From Nocardioides sp. LHD-245 (GTDB lineage: Bacteria > Actinomycetota > Actinomycetes > Propionibacteriales > Nocardioidaceae), in the NCBI RefSeq assembly GCF_030929495.1, contig NZ_JAVFWN010000020.1:1-64000 (forward strand): a stretch of 64,000 bases of DNA, given 5' to 3'. Positions 35,687 through 44,271 of this stretch are shown here, one piece after another. Position 1 is the stretch's first letter, and each line of letters starts with the position of its first letter. The notes under the pieces are model-generated. The model was not told where the DNA came from. It saw only the letters and a program-made list of their open reading frames with translations, and searched no databases. The position numbers and the translations under genes are program-made.

Positions 35687-35700
35687 TAGTCACTATTCAC
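35687..35700 (-). promoter_or_regulatory. shared asymmetric motif, site 2 (GTGAATNNNGACTA)
   Basis: Minus strand reads GTGAATAGTGACTA followed by AAG, in the orientation of the SDR and just upstream of its -10. Differs from site 1 at only two of 14 positions, both in the variable centre. Confidence 0.55.
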
Positions 35701-35956
35701 TTGAGTAGATTCGAGATCAGTCGCCCAGCCAACGACTCCCGCTCTCGGACCCGGTCAGGGAGGTACCTCACTCGTCGGACGGTCACACCGAGCCGGCCAA
35801 GGCTGCCTCCGTGACCGCAGCTCATCCGAACTCCGAGCGCTCACATCCGGCTCGCACTCTCCGGTGCCAGCATGAGGAGCGCCAGCGCCGCAGTCCCGAC
35901 CAGGAAGACCGCATTGCCGATCGGTCCGGGGCCGTACACCTCGCCATGACCCTCGG

Positions 35957-36177
35957 CAGCGTCATCTTCTGCTTTGCGTTGTGCGTGGCGAAGCAGTGCT
36001 GCGCGTGACCGCGCTCGCACGCACGCCAGTTCAGCACCACGACGTCCCCACCGCCACCGACGTGACTTTCGGTCCGACCGCCTCCACGACCCCCGGGGCC
36101 TCGTTGCCCAGCAGGAACGGGAACTCGTCACGGCCTCGACCGGGGGCGTCCTTCCTACGGGCGACGACGGCCTTGAA
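35957..36177 (-). pseudogene. remnant of mycothiol-dependent formaldehyde dehydrogenase / class III-like alcohol dehydrogenase
   Basis: Minus-strand translation gives FKAVVARRKDAP, then FPFLLGNEAPGVVEAVG and KVTSVAVG, and after a frameshift near 36040 VVVLNWRACERGHAQHCF and THNAKQKMTL. These match successive parts of the N-terminal catalytic domain of S-(hydroxymethyl)mycothiol dehydrogenase relatives (typical texts FPFLLGHEAAG, VVLNWRAVCG, QKMTL). About 40 residues between the first and second block, including the GVCHTD zinc site, are deleted, and everything after QKMTL is missing. No start codon or functional frame survives. The sequence from 35956 to about 35840 encodes an unrelated hydrophobic stretch that I cannot place. 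Confidence 0.75.
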
Positions 36178-36204
36178 CTGCTGTGTGCTGGGTCTCCCGG
36201 TGGT

Positions 36205-37500
36205 TCAGCCGAGCACGGTCCCAGACGACGCCGCATTGGGCGGGCGTCGTCGCGAGAAGGATCCGAGATCGATGACGTGGCCGGTGTGGGGGGCGGTGTA
36301 GGTCAGGGGTTGGGCGTCGTGGTCCGCCCCGTTGGCGACGCCATCGATGAGGGCGGTCATCAGGGAGCCGATGAGCGGGGCGTTCTTGAACTGGTTGCCG
36401 CTGGTGCCCATCGCGACGTAGTAGCCGTCGGCCTCGGTCCGGTCGTAGACGGGCGCCCAGTCGTCGCTGGCGTCGTACACGCCGGCGATGCCACGGGGAC
36501 GGTTGGGGACGGCGAGGTCGGGGAGCCGGCGGGCGCCGCGGAAGACCTGCGCCTCGAAGCGCTCGGTCGTGGGATGCGGGTTAGCGGCGTCGGGGTCGTC
36601 GATCCACTCCAATGGGTCGCACTCGGGCTCGGTACCGCCGATCAGCAGGTTGCCGCCGGACTCCCCGCGGATGTAGATGCCGAGGTCGGCGTCCGCGATG
36701 ATCGGGAACCGGGCGGGCAGCGACGACGGTGCGGGCACGTGGTGCACCTCCTGGCGCACGGGGGCCACCTTGACCGCGAAGTCCGCGCCGATCCCCGCGA
36801 GCCGGTTCAGCGCGGTGGACCAGGGTCCGGCCGCGTTGACGACGATGGGGGCTTCGAGGAGGTCGCCGTCATCGAGGGTCACGCCCCACGACTGCGCACG
36901 CTGCTCGACGGCCGTGACGGTCTTCCGGTAGCGGAAGGTCGCTCCGAGGTGCGCGGCAGCGGCTGCGAGATTGGCCGCCGCCAGCTGAGGATCGTCGACG
37001 TAGCCCGCGTCAGGGGTGTAGATGGCACCGAGGACGCCCGTCGGGGCTTCGAAGAACTCGTCGGAGGTGACCGGCTTCGGTGGGAAGTAGCGACCGGCGT
37101 CGACGTGGGGGAAGGCCCTGGCGAGCTCGGCCGGTCCCCACTCCTCGAACGGGATGCCGGCCTCGAGGAACATCGTCGCCATCCGGTCGCGCGGCATGAT
37201 GTCGACGTCGAGAAACGCGAGGCCGCACCGTTTGAACGACGCCAGCCCGGTCGAGTCGACATGGCCGAGATGGTCGGCCCAGGCCTCCCACCGGAACTTC
37301 GACTCCCACGCGGCGGCCATGCCGTCCCAGGTCGAGTAGTTGAAACGGACGACGGCGCTCGATGCGCTCGTGGAGCCGAAGCCGGGTCCCCCCGCCTTGT
37401 CGACGACGAGCACGGAGTAGCCGGCTCGGGTCAGCTCCAGTGCGGTGGAGGCGCCCACCACGCCTGCCCCGACGATGATGGCGTCCGCGGTCCTGCTCAT
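36205..37500 (-). CDS. FAD-dependent oxidoreductase (DAO family, sarcosine oxidase / amino-acid oxidase-like)
   Basis: 431 aa. The N-terminal dinucleotide motif GAGVVGAS is at residues 11-18 and VVDKAGGPGFGSTSASS follows the FAD ribose-binding strand. Near the C-terminus GTSGNQFKNAPLIG closes the FAD site, as in sarcosine and glycine oxidases. It should oxidise a secondary or primary amine (or 2-hydroxy acid) with oxygen or an electron carrier. No signal peptide. Its position downstream of a GlcD-like oxidase and a metal amidohydrolase suggests it handles the amine part of the same substrate (inference). Confidence 0.9.
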   Translation of the reverse strand: MSRTADAIIVGAGVVGASTALELTRAGYSVLVVDKAGGPGFGSTSASSAVVRFNYSTWDGMAAAWESKFRWEAWADHLGHVDSTGLASFKRCGLAFLDVDIMPRDRMATMFLEAGIPFEEWGPAELARAFPHVDAGRYFPPKPVTSDEFFEAPTGVLGAIYTPDAGYVDDPQLAAANLAAAAAHLGATFRYRKTVTAVEQRAQSWGVTLDDGDLLEAPIVVNAAGPWSTALNRLAGIGADFAVKVAPVRQEVHHVPAPSSLPARFPIIADADLGIYIRGESGGNLLIGGTEPECDPLEWIDDPDAANPHPTTERFEAQVFRGARRLPDLAVPNRPRGIAGVYDASDDWAPVYDRTEADGYYVAMGTSGNQFKNAPLIGSLMTALIDGVANGADHDAQPLTYTAPHTGHVIDLGSFSRRRPPNAASSGTVLG

Positions 37501-37546
37501 GTATTACCTCCGAAGTCGGTGGTGCTGCTCGGTTGCGGCTGCCGAT

Positions 37547-37587
37547 GGGCATGCCGAGGACAGGCATGCCCGACGGGCAGGCATGCC
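37547..37587. repeat. three GGCATGCC palindromes forming a stem-loop
   Basis: GGCATGCC occurs at 37548-37555, 37563-37570 and 37580-37587 between two co-directional genes. The first two form a perfect 9-bp stem (GGGCATGCC / GGCATGCCC) with a 7-nt loop, and the second and third can pair instead. It may be an attenuator or mRNA processing site between the GlcD-like and DAO genes. Confidence 0.5.
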
Positions 37588-37615
37588 GAGGGGTCGTGGG
37601 TACGGGCGCGGAGCG

Positions 37616-39028
37616 TCAGCCTCGGTCGGCCGGTCCCGGGGTGCTTCCGTCCGCCCGCGCCGCGATCACCTTGCCGGGGTTGAGGATGCCGTGCGGATCG
37701 AGGGCCGCCTTCACCGCGCGGTGGAGGTCCAGCACCGCCGCGGGCAGCTCTTGGACGAGCCCGTCCATCTTGAGCAGGCCGATGCCGTGCTCCCCGGTGA
37801 CCGTCCCGCCCAGTGCGATGGCCTCCACCATGATCTCCTCGAAGGCGCGCTGGGCACGCACCCTGGCCGCATCGTCGCCGCGCGGCGTGATCAGGAGGGG
37901 GTGCAGGTTGCCGTCGCCGGCGTGGGCAATGTTGGCGATCAGGGTGTCGTGCCGCTGACCGATCGCCTCGATCCGGGCGAGCATCTCCGGCACCGCCGCC
38001 TTGGGCACGCAGACGTCTTCCGTCAGCACGGGCCCCAGGCGCTCGAGGGCCGGGTACGCCAGGCGACGGGCCGCGAACAGCGCGTCCGCCTCGTCCTCGT
38101 CGGTCGAACGGGCCGCCCAGGTCGCCCCCGCTTGCTCGAAGCAGTCGCGGATCGCGTCCGCCTCGTCGTCGCCAGCCGCGCCGGGGACGTCGCACCGCGC
38201 CAGGAGGATGACCTCGGCCTCGACCGCCAGGTCCATCTTCTTCCACTGGTCGACGGCCTCGAGGCAGTGCCGGTCGACGAGCTCGAGCGCCGAGGGGACG
38301 ATGCCCGCTGCGCCGACGGCCGTAACGGCGCGCCCGGCGTCCACGATCGACGAGAAGTAGCCAGCGACGGTGCGCTCCGGCGGACGCTGGGGATGCACCC
38401 GGAGAGTCACCTCGGTGATGACGCCGAGCGTCCCCTCAGAGCCGACGAGCAGCCGGGCGAGGTCGTACCCGGCCACACCCTTCGCCGTGCGGCGGCCGAG
38501 CCGGACCAGCTCGCCGGTTCCGGTGACGACCTGCAGCCCGAGCACGTAGTCGGCCGTGACGCCGTACTTCACGCAGCACAGGCCCCCCGCATTGGTCGCG
38601 ACGTTGCCGCCGATCGTCGACCAGGGTGCCGATGCGGGGTCGGGTGGATACCAGAGCCCCTGCTCGGCGCATGCGCTCCGCAGCTGGTCGTTCACGACAC
38701 CGGGCTGCACCACGGCCAGCCGCTCCAGGGGGTCGATCTCCGTGATCGCCGTCATCGCCTCGGTCGACAGGATGACGCACCCGTTGACGGCGTTCGCGCC
38801 GCCGGACAGACCGGTACCCGCACCTCGGGGGACGACGGGCACGCCGTGCTCGATGCATGCGCGCACGACCTCCTGGATCTCCTCGGCAGTACGCGGGCGG
38901 ACCATCAGGAGCGGCGTCCCGTGGGGCGCCCACTCCGCCTCGTCGTGGGCATAGCTCGCCGTCACCGCGGGATCGAGCTGCAGTCGGTCAGCGGGGATCC
39001 GCTCGCGCAGGCGTTCGACCAGCATCAC
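37616..39028 (-). CDS. FAD-linked oxidase, glycolate oxidase GlcD / D-lactate dehydrogenase-like
   Basis: 470 aa. The PCMH-type FAD domain shows VPRGAGTGLSGGANAVNG (residues about 70-87) and TIGGNVATNAGG; the C-terminal substrate domain has HAGDGNLHPLL and GEHGIGLLKMDGL. These fit oxidation of a 2-hydroxy acid to a 2-oxo acid. The DAO gene follows rather than glcE/glcF, so electrons must go to another acceptor. The start is GTG 39028 or ATG 39025; both overlap the esterase stop, implying coupling. Confidence 0.92.
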   Translation of the reverse strand: MMLVERLRERIPADRLQLDPAVTASYAHDEAEWAPHGTPLLMVRPRTAEEIQEVVRACIEHGVPVVPRGAGTGLSGGANAVNGCVILSTEAMTAITEIDPLERLAVVQPGVVNDQLRSACAEQGLWYPPDPASAPWSTIGGNVATNAGGLCCVKYGVTADYVLGLQVVTGTGELVRLGRRTAKGVAGYDLARLLVGSEGTLGVITEVTLRVHPQRPPERTVAGYFSSIVDAGRAVTAVGAAGIVPSALELVDRHCLEAVDQWKKMDLAVEAEVILLARCDVPGAAGDDEADAIRDCFEQAGATWAARSTDEDEADALFAARRLAYPALERLGPVLTEDVCVPKAAVPEMLARIEAIGQRHDTLIANIAHAGDGNLHPLLITPRGDDAARVRAQRAFEEIMVEAIALGGTVTGEHGIGLLKMDGLVQELPAAVLDLHRAVKAALDPHGILNPGKVIAARADGSTPGPADRG

Positions 39029-39939
39029 GCCGGACTCGACCAGCAGGTGCGCATGAAGCTGAGGAACGACGGCTGGAGGCCGGTCAGGTGGGTCTCACCG
39101 AGCACGTGCGTGGTCAGGGCGAGCCCCGACTCCCCCGAGCGCAGCGAGTCGACGAGGGCCGTGAAGCCGCGCCCGATCGTGCGGTAGATCGCCAGCTCTC
39201 CCGTCATCTCGGGCCCGTTGATCGTCAGGTGAAGGCGCTTGCCGGACAGGTCGAGAGGCGTCTCGGCGAGCGCGAGTGCCGTGCTGTCGAGCGACGCGAC
39301 TCCCGGACTTCCCGCCCCGTAGGCGGTGAACAGGGAGCATCCGGTGAGCAGGGCGTACAGAGAGAACAGTCCGCCGTAGGAGTAGCCGAACAGCCCGTGG
39401 CCCACGGCCGAGACCCGGTAGCGGCGGCTGATCTCGGGGTGCAGCTCGTCGGTGATGAACGCGAGGAACGCGTCGGCCCGGGTGTTCGCCAGCTCGGCGA
39501 GATAGGCGTCAGCGGCCTCCTGGGTCATGAGCCCCTTCTCGACCGCGAGGTCCAGGGAGCCTTTCATCGCCGGCGGGACGGGCTCGCCCGGCGGCACGAG
39601 ATCACGGTTGCGCACCCGGGACCAGTCCTGGGCGTCTGCACCGGCATAGCCCACGGTCACCTGGAGGTAGGGAGCGATGGGGAGCGCCTGGTCGCCCTGC
39701 ATCACGGCCAGCGGTGCGGTCTGGCCCACGCTGTAGTTGCCGTCGGTCACGTAGAGGACCGGGTACGCCTGCTCGTCTTGGGCGTACGTCGGCGACGTGG
39801 TCACCCAGATCGCGAACCGCGCACCCACGGACGCCGAGTCCAGCTCGAAGTACTCCGTCCCACCGAACACCTGCTCGACGGACATCACGGCGATGGCCGC
39901 ATTCCCCCGCTGATCGCCGTTCGCGGCTTCCTCGGTCAT
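39025..39939 (-). CDS. alpha/beta hydrolase, esterase D / IroE-like
   Basis: 304 aa from ATG 39939, which has a perfect GAGGAGG upstream. VLYVTDGN opens the fold and GYSYGG carries the nucleophile; an acidic residue and the base His in VLGETHLTG complete the triad of the PF00756-type esterases. Members hydrolyse S-formylglutathione, siderophore esters and other small esters. No signal peptide is apparent. Start of a run of coupled genes leading to the two flavoenzymes. Confidence 0.87.
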   Translation of the reverse strand: MTEEAANGDQRGNAAIAVMSVEQVFGGTEYFELDSASVGARFAIWVTTSPTYAQDEQAYPVLYVTDGNYSVGQTAPLAVMQGDQALPIAPYLQVTVGYAGADAQDWSRVRNRDLVPPGEPVPPAMKGSLDLAVEKGLMTQEAADAYLAELANTRADAFLAFITDELHPEISRRYRVSAVGHGLFGYSYGGLFSLYALLTGCSLFTAYGAGSPGVASLDSTALALAETPLDLSGKRLHLTINGPEMTGELAIYRTIGRGFTALVDSLRSGESGLALTTHVLGETHLTGLQPSFLSFMRTCWSSPA

Positions 39940-40053
39940 GTGTTCCTCCTCGGGTCGTTGTGTCGGGCTTCTTCGCCCGGAACTCGTCGCGGGCGGCAGC
40001 CATGTGGCCCCGCCTCGCGCCATGGCTGCGGGGACGTTGATCATGGACGGCTC

Positions 40054-41295
40054 CTAGTCGAGCCGGTTCTTGACGACCTCTCCGCCGCGCATGATGAGGT
40101 CCAGGTTCCGGCCCTCCCCCGCGAGGAGACCGACGTCTTGTAGCGGGTCGCCGTCGACGACGATCAGGTCTGCGTGCGCGTCCGGCGCGACGCACCCCAG
40201 CTGCCCGGTCTGCATGAGGATCTCCGCGCCGACCGAGGTGGCCTGACGCAGGATCTCGACGGGCGTGAAGACCTCGCGGCGGAGCTGGAACTCCCGGGTC
40301 TGCTGGGTGTAGAAGCCGGCCAGCAGGTCGGTGCCGTAGGCGATCTTGACCCCCGCGCTCCGCATCACGTCCAGACCGGCCATCGAGTCGTCGTAGACCG
40401 CGCGGAGGTCGTCCATGCGGTCGCCCGGCAACCCCATCTCCAGGCCCTGCTCGACGAGCGAGACGAGGACGGCCATCGTGGGTACGACGTACGCACCACG
40501 CTCCGCGACGAAGGCGGCGGTCTCGGCGTCGATGAGCGCCGCATGCTCGACGCAGCGCACTCCGAACTCGACCGACCGGCGTGTCGATTCGCTCGTCAGG
40601 CAGTGCGCGGCCACGTAGGTGCGCCGTTCGGCACATTCGTTGACGATCGCGCGGATCTCGTCTTCGCGGAACTGGTTCATCCAGATCGGGTCACTGGGCG
40701 ACATCACGCCGCCGGAGGCGACGATCTTGATGCAATGGGCGCCGCGGCGCAGCTCCTCGCGCGCCGCCTTGATGCACTCGTCGACGCCGTCGGCGATCAC
40801 GCCCGCCCAGTTCATCGAGGCACACGAGCAGTAGCCGTGCGTGTTGTTCCTCTCGTTCGGCGTGCGGTAGTCGACGTGGCCGCCGGTCATCGACAGGATC
40901 TTGCCCGCATAGAAGAACCGCGGCGCCCTGATCAGGCCGTCCGCGATGGCTGCAGCCAGGGGATAGTCGCCACCGCCGATGTCACGCACGGTGGTGAACC
41001 CGCTGTCGAGCGCATGACCGAGCTTCTTGATCGCGTAGGCGGTCCGGTACGGCGCATCCCGGTCGTTGAGCACGCGGGGATCGAGGTCGGAGAAGTAGGA
41101 GTGGATGTGCATGTCAATCAGGCCCGGCATCAGGGTCTTCCCGGCGACGTCGATCCTGCGCGCCTCGTCCGCTCGGATCGGCTGGTCGGAAACCTCGCGG
41201 ATCCTGCCGTCCTCGATCAGCACCGCCATCCCCTCGGGGCATTCCTCGGAGACGCCGTCGAAGATCCGGGCGTTCTCCAGAACGATCTGCGTCAT
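40054..41295 (-). CDS. metal-dependent amidohydrolase (imidazolonepropionase / Xaa-Pro dipeptidase-like)
   Basis: 413 aa. The TIM-barrel metal ligands are all present: HIHSYFSD (HxH, residues about 62-64), the carboxylated-Lys strand KIVASGGVMS, His in AAHCLT, His in VEHAALID and Asp in YGTDLLAG. This is a binuclear subtype I centre. Relatives hydrolyse acyl- or peptidyl-amino acids and cyclic amides. The ATG overlaps the MFS stop by four bases, so transporter and hydrolase are co-translated. Confidence 0.91.
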   Translation of the reverse strand: MTQIVLENARIFDGVSEECPEGMAVLIEDGRIREVSDQPIRADEARRIDVAGKTLMPGLIDMHIHSYFSDLDPRVLNDRDAPYRTAYAIKKLGHALDSGFTTVRDIGGGDYPLAAAIADGLIRAPRFFYAGKILSMTGGHVDYRTPNERNNTHGYCSCASMNWAGVIADGVDECIKAAREELRRGAHCIKIVASGGVMSPSDPIWMNQFREDEIRAIVNECAERRTYVAAHCLTSESTRRSVEFGVRCVEHAALIDAETAAFVAERGAYVVPTMAVLVSLVEQGLEMGLPGDRMDDLRAVYDDSMAGLDVMRSAGVKIAYGTDLLAGFYTQQTREFQLRREVFTPVEILRQATSVGAEILMQTGQLGCVAPDAHADLIVVDGDPLQDVGLLAGEGRNLDLIMRGGEVVKNRLD

Positions 41296-42620
41296 CGTCG
41301 AGCCTCCTGTGCCACCTGCGTCGTCACCGTCACGTGATCAGTCTGCGGCTCGCGGTACCACGCCAGCACGACGGCCAGCGCCAGCACCGCCGTCGAGGCG
41401 ACGAAGACGGGGAAGGCCAGGCGGGAGCCGGTGGCGTCCGTGAGCCACACGGCGACGAAGGGCATGAACCCACCGATGATGACCGTGAGGTTGTACGCCG
41501 CGGCGCCGGCCGTGACCCGGACCTGGGCCGGGAAGAGCTCCACCACGTTGATGACGGCCGGAGTGATGAACACGGACAGCGGGATGACGAAGATCAGCGC
41601 GCCCAGCAGGCCGAGGGCGAAGATGCCGGTCGAGCCCAACAGGAAGGTCGGCACGACACCCACCGCCATGGCACTGGCTCCAACGACCAGGATCGGCTTC
41701 CTGCCTATCCGGTCGGCCAGGCCGCCCGAGAGCAGGATTCCCGCGATGATCGTGAGGCCGGCGATGGTGTTGATCGTCAGCGCCTCCTCCTTCGAGAAGC
41801 CGTTGGCCAGCATGTAGGCGAGGTAGGCCGCGACACTGACGTAGACGGCGATCGAGTAGAACGTCCCGAAGCCCAGGTACAGGAGGATGGCGCGGGCGTT
41901 CTGACGCATCGCGAGCCAGAAGCCCTCCGGGATCGGCTCGACCGTCGCGGCGTCCCGCTGCTCGTGAATCTGCTGGAACTCAGGCGTCTCCTTCAGCGAG
42001 CGCCTGATGTAGAGACCGACGAAGCCGAGGGGCAGCGCGGTGGCGAAGACCACGCGCCACCCCCACGACTGCATCTCCTCGGCCGGCAGCGCGATGGTGA
42101 GCACGGTCCCCAGGGTCGATCCCAGGACCATGGCACAGAAGGTGCTCACTCCCAGGAAGCTCACCATCCGCGCCCGACGATCCGGCGGCGCGTGCTCGTA
42201 GAGGAACGCGGCAGCACCGGCCAACTCACCCCCGGCCGCGATGCCCTGCGCGATGCGGGCGCAGATCAGCAGCATCGGCGCGGCGATCCCGATGGCGGCG
42301 TACGCCGGGATCAGGGCGATGGAGAAGGTGGCGATCGACATCAGCGTGATCGTGACGTAGAGGATGTGACGCCGACCGTAGCGATCACCGATGCGCGCCA
42401 GCACGACGCCTCCGATGGGCCGCACCACGAAGGCGATGCCGTACGCCGCCCAGGTGTTCAACATGGCGGCCGTCGGGTTGTCGGCGGGGAACATCGCGAC
42501 CGAGATGAAGGCGGCGACCACGCCGTACACCGCGAACTCGTACCACTCGACGAAGTTGCCGATCGACGCCGCGACGACCGTACGGCGCAGGCTGGGTCTG
42601 TTCGCTGCACCTCGAGGCAC
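41292..42620 (-). CDS. MFS transporter, metabolite:H+ symporter type
   Basis: 442 aa, 12 membrane helices in two halves. The conserved loop GDRYGRRHILYVT follows helix 2 and GGLADRIGRKPIL follows helix 8. It resembles the ShiA/ProP/citrate group that imports carboxylates or betaines with protons. The open frame begins at GTG 42641, but GTG 42620 has GAGGAGG 5 nt upstream and is the better start. Probably imports the substrate of the adjacent amidohydrolase. Confidence 0.91.
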   Translation of the reverse strand: MPRGAANRPSLRRTVVAASIGNFVEWYEFAVYGVVAAFISVAMFPADNPTAAMLNTWAAYGIAFVVRPIGGVVLARIGDRYGRRHILYVTITLMSIATFSIALIPAYAAIGIAAPMLLICARIAQGIAAGGELAGAAAFLYEHAPPDRRARMVSFLGVSTFCAMVLGSTLGTVLTIALPAEEMQSWGWRVVFATALPLGFVGLYIRRSLKETPEFQQIHEQRDAATVEPIPEGFWLAMRQNARAILLYLGFGTFYSIAVYVSVAAYLAYMLANGFSKEEALTINTIAGLTIIAGILLSGGLADRIGRKPILVVGASAMAVGVVPTFLLGSTGIFALGLLGALIFVIPLSVFITPAVINVVELFPAQVRVTAGAAAYNLTVIIGGFMPFVAVWLTDATGSRLAFPVFVASTAVLALAVVLAWYREPQTDHVTVTTQVAQEARR

Positions 42621-42811
42621 GTCTACCTCCTCAACATTCACGAGGTCTTCTCTCCGCTACGCCACCCGCAGTGGCCGGTCTCACCGGATGTGCTCGGTGC
42701 GTGGTCAAGACCAGCATCGCCTGACGCAACCTGGCAGGGCAGTAGTCATGTGTCGTGACCTCAGCTGGGCTCATTTGACCGATGTCGCGGGCCACTGCAG
42801 GACGTCGCTGG

Positions 42812-43357
42812 TCAGGAGCCCGCGGTGGCGCGGGGCTCGTACTTGGTGCCCACCACCACTGCTGCCACGACGCAGGGCTCGGTTCCCCGATTGACCCACC
42901 GGTGAACGTTGCCGACCTGGACGATCACGTCGCCGGTCTGGAGCTCCTTGGCCTGCGAGTCGCTGAGCTCCAGGGTGATGGGACCGGACACGACCACGAC
43001 CAGATCGATCGTCTCCGACATGTGCATGCCATCGGTGCCGGGCTCGACCGTGGTCAGGAGACCAGGGAAGGTCTCCTCCAATTCCTCGAGCTGACTCTCC
43101 GTCGGATCCTCGATGGGGGCAGCGGCCTGGCCCGGTTGCAGCGTGAGCAGCACGAACCGCCAGCCGTCGGTGGGCGGAAAATGACTGTGCCAGGAAGGCT
43201 GCGAGCCGTCCCGCGGCAGGATTCGTTCATCGGCGCCCCAGATGTGGTGCATCGCCACACCGGGCAGCGCCTCGGCCGATCGAGCCTCGATCGTGGAATC
43301 CTCGGTAAAGACCGGATTGCCGTTCTCGTCGTTCGCCGAGATCACCCTTCGGAGCAT
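42812..43357 (-). CDS. cupin domain protein
   Basis: 181 aa, single cupin barrel. The C-terminal half shows GTDGMHMSETIDLVVVVSGPITLEL and the second motif GDVIVQVGNVHRWVN, which keep a His-x-Glu type pair and a later His able to bind a metal. ATG 43357 follows GAAGGGG. Such proteins can be small-molecule sensors or dioxygenase-like enzymes; function is unknown. First gene before the MFS transporter, with a perfect 12-bp palindrome upstream. Confidence 0.85.
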   Translation of the reverse strand: MLRRVISANDENGNPVFTEDSTIEARSAEALPGVAMHHIWGADERILPRDGSQPSWHSHFPPTDGWRFVLLTLQPGQAAAPIEDPTESQLEELEETFPGLLTTVEPGTDGMHMSETIDLVVVVSGPITLELSDSQAKELQTGDVIVQVGNVHRWVNRGTEPCVVAAVVVGTKYEPRATAGS

Positions 43358-43405
43358 GGTCGTCCCCTTCGTCTGGTCATGGGCTGGGCTGCGGTCCTCG
43401 GGCGG

Positions 43406-43417
43406 TGGTGGCCACCA
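43406..43417. promoter_or_regulatory. 12-bp perfect palindrome upstream of the cupin gene
   Basis: TGGTGGCCACCA, about 50 nt upstream of the cupin start codon. No strong -35/-10 pair was found around it, so it is only a candidate operator. Confidence 0.25.
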
Positions 43418-43527
43418 TCACGAATCCGTCCTCATTCACCGCCTTCGTTCATCCTGATTTCTCGCGATGACACAGGCCATGGAGGAATGTCGCGGTTTCG
43501 GCCGGGGTTTCTCGACGCCTGTCGGGA

Positions 43528-44271
43528 TCAGGGGCCAGGCCTCGGTCCGCCGCCGGGCATGGAGGCGAGCAGCTTCCGGGTGTAGGCGGTGGCGGGAGCC
43601 GCGAAGACACGATCGGTCGGACCCTGCTCGACGATCCGCCCGGCGGCCATCACGGCGACGTGGGTCGCCACGTAGCGCACCACGGCGAGGTTGTGGGAGA
43701 TGAAGAGCATCGTCAGGCCGGAGTCGCGCTGCATCTCCCGGACGAGGTTCAAGATGGCGCCCTGGACGGAGACGTCGAGCGCCGAGGTGATCTCGTCGGC
43801 GAGGACGACAGTGGGCCGTCCGGCCAGCGCCCGGGCGATCGCCACCCGCTGTCGCTGTCCACCAGAGAGGCGCGCTGGTGGGTCGGCAGCCCGGTCGGGG
43901 TCCAGGTGGACGAGTCGGAGGAGGCGGGCGATCTCGGCGCGCTGCGGCGCTCGCCGGAGCCGCTCGGGCAGCGCCTCGGCGATGCTCCGGCCGATGCTCA
44001 TCCGCGGGTCGAGCGAGGAGGACGGGTCCTGGAAGACCATCTGGATCGGCCGGCGACGTCCCTGGCTCTGGACCGGCCGCCCGTCGAGCAGGACCCGTCC
44101 GCGGGACAGGGGTGCCAGCCCGACCGCTGCCCGGGCGAGCGTGGACTTCCCGGAGCCGGACTCGCCGACCAACCCCATGATCTGGTGCTCGGGCACGGTC
44201 AGGCTCACCCCGTCGAGGACGGTGTGGTGCCCGTAGCGAACCGTGACGTCCTCGAAGTCGAGCCTGCTCAT
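43528..44271 (-). CDS. oligopeptide-type ABC transporter ATP-binding protein (DppF-like)
   Basis: 247 aa. Walker A GESGSGKST, signature LSGGQRQR, Walker B VVLADEITSALD and ISHNLAVV are intact, although DEI replaces the usual DEP. It is the second ATPase of the transporter whose first ATPase is fused to a permease just upstream; the genes overlap by four bases. Last gene of the transporter operon. Confidence 0.92.
   Translation of the reverse strand: MSRLDFEDVTVRYGHHTVLDGVSLTVPEHQIMGLVGESGSGKSTLARAAVGLAPLSRGRVLLDGRPVQSQGRRRPIQMVFQDPSSSLDPRMSIGRSIAEALPERLRRAPQRAEIARLLRLVHLDPDRAADPPARLSGGQRQRVAIARALAGRPTVVLADEITSALDVSVQGAILNLVREMQRDSGLTMLFISHNLAVVRYVATHVAVMAAGRIVEQGPTDRVFAAPATAYTRKLLASMPGGGPRPGP

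Noticed and set aside
35840..35956. A hydrophobic peptide frame (GPIGNAVFLVGTAALALLML) after the dehydrogenase remnant
   Set aside because: It has no start codon or ribosome site of its own and I recognise no family; it may be a piece of another lost gene, but this cannot be supported.
37547..37587. Short regular repeats considered as a mini CRISPR array
   Set aside because: Units are 8-bp palindromes with 7-9 nt gaps and no cas genes; far too small for repeat-spacer units.
43428..43439. GTGAATNNNGAC upstream of the cupin gene
   Set aside because: Only nine fixed bases match and the TA is missing; about one such match is expected by chance in 64 kb, so it is not counted as a regulon site.
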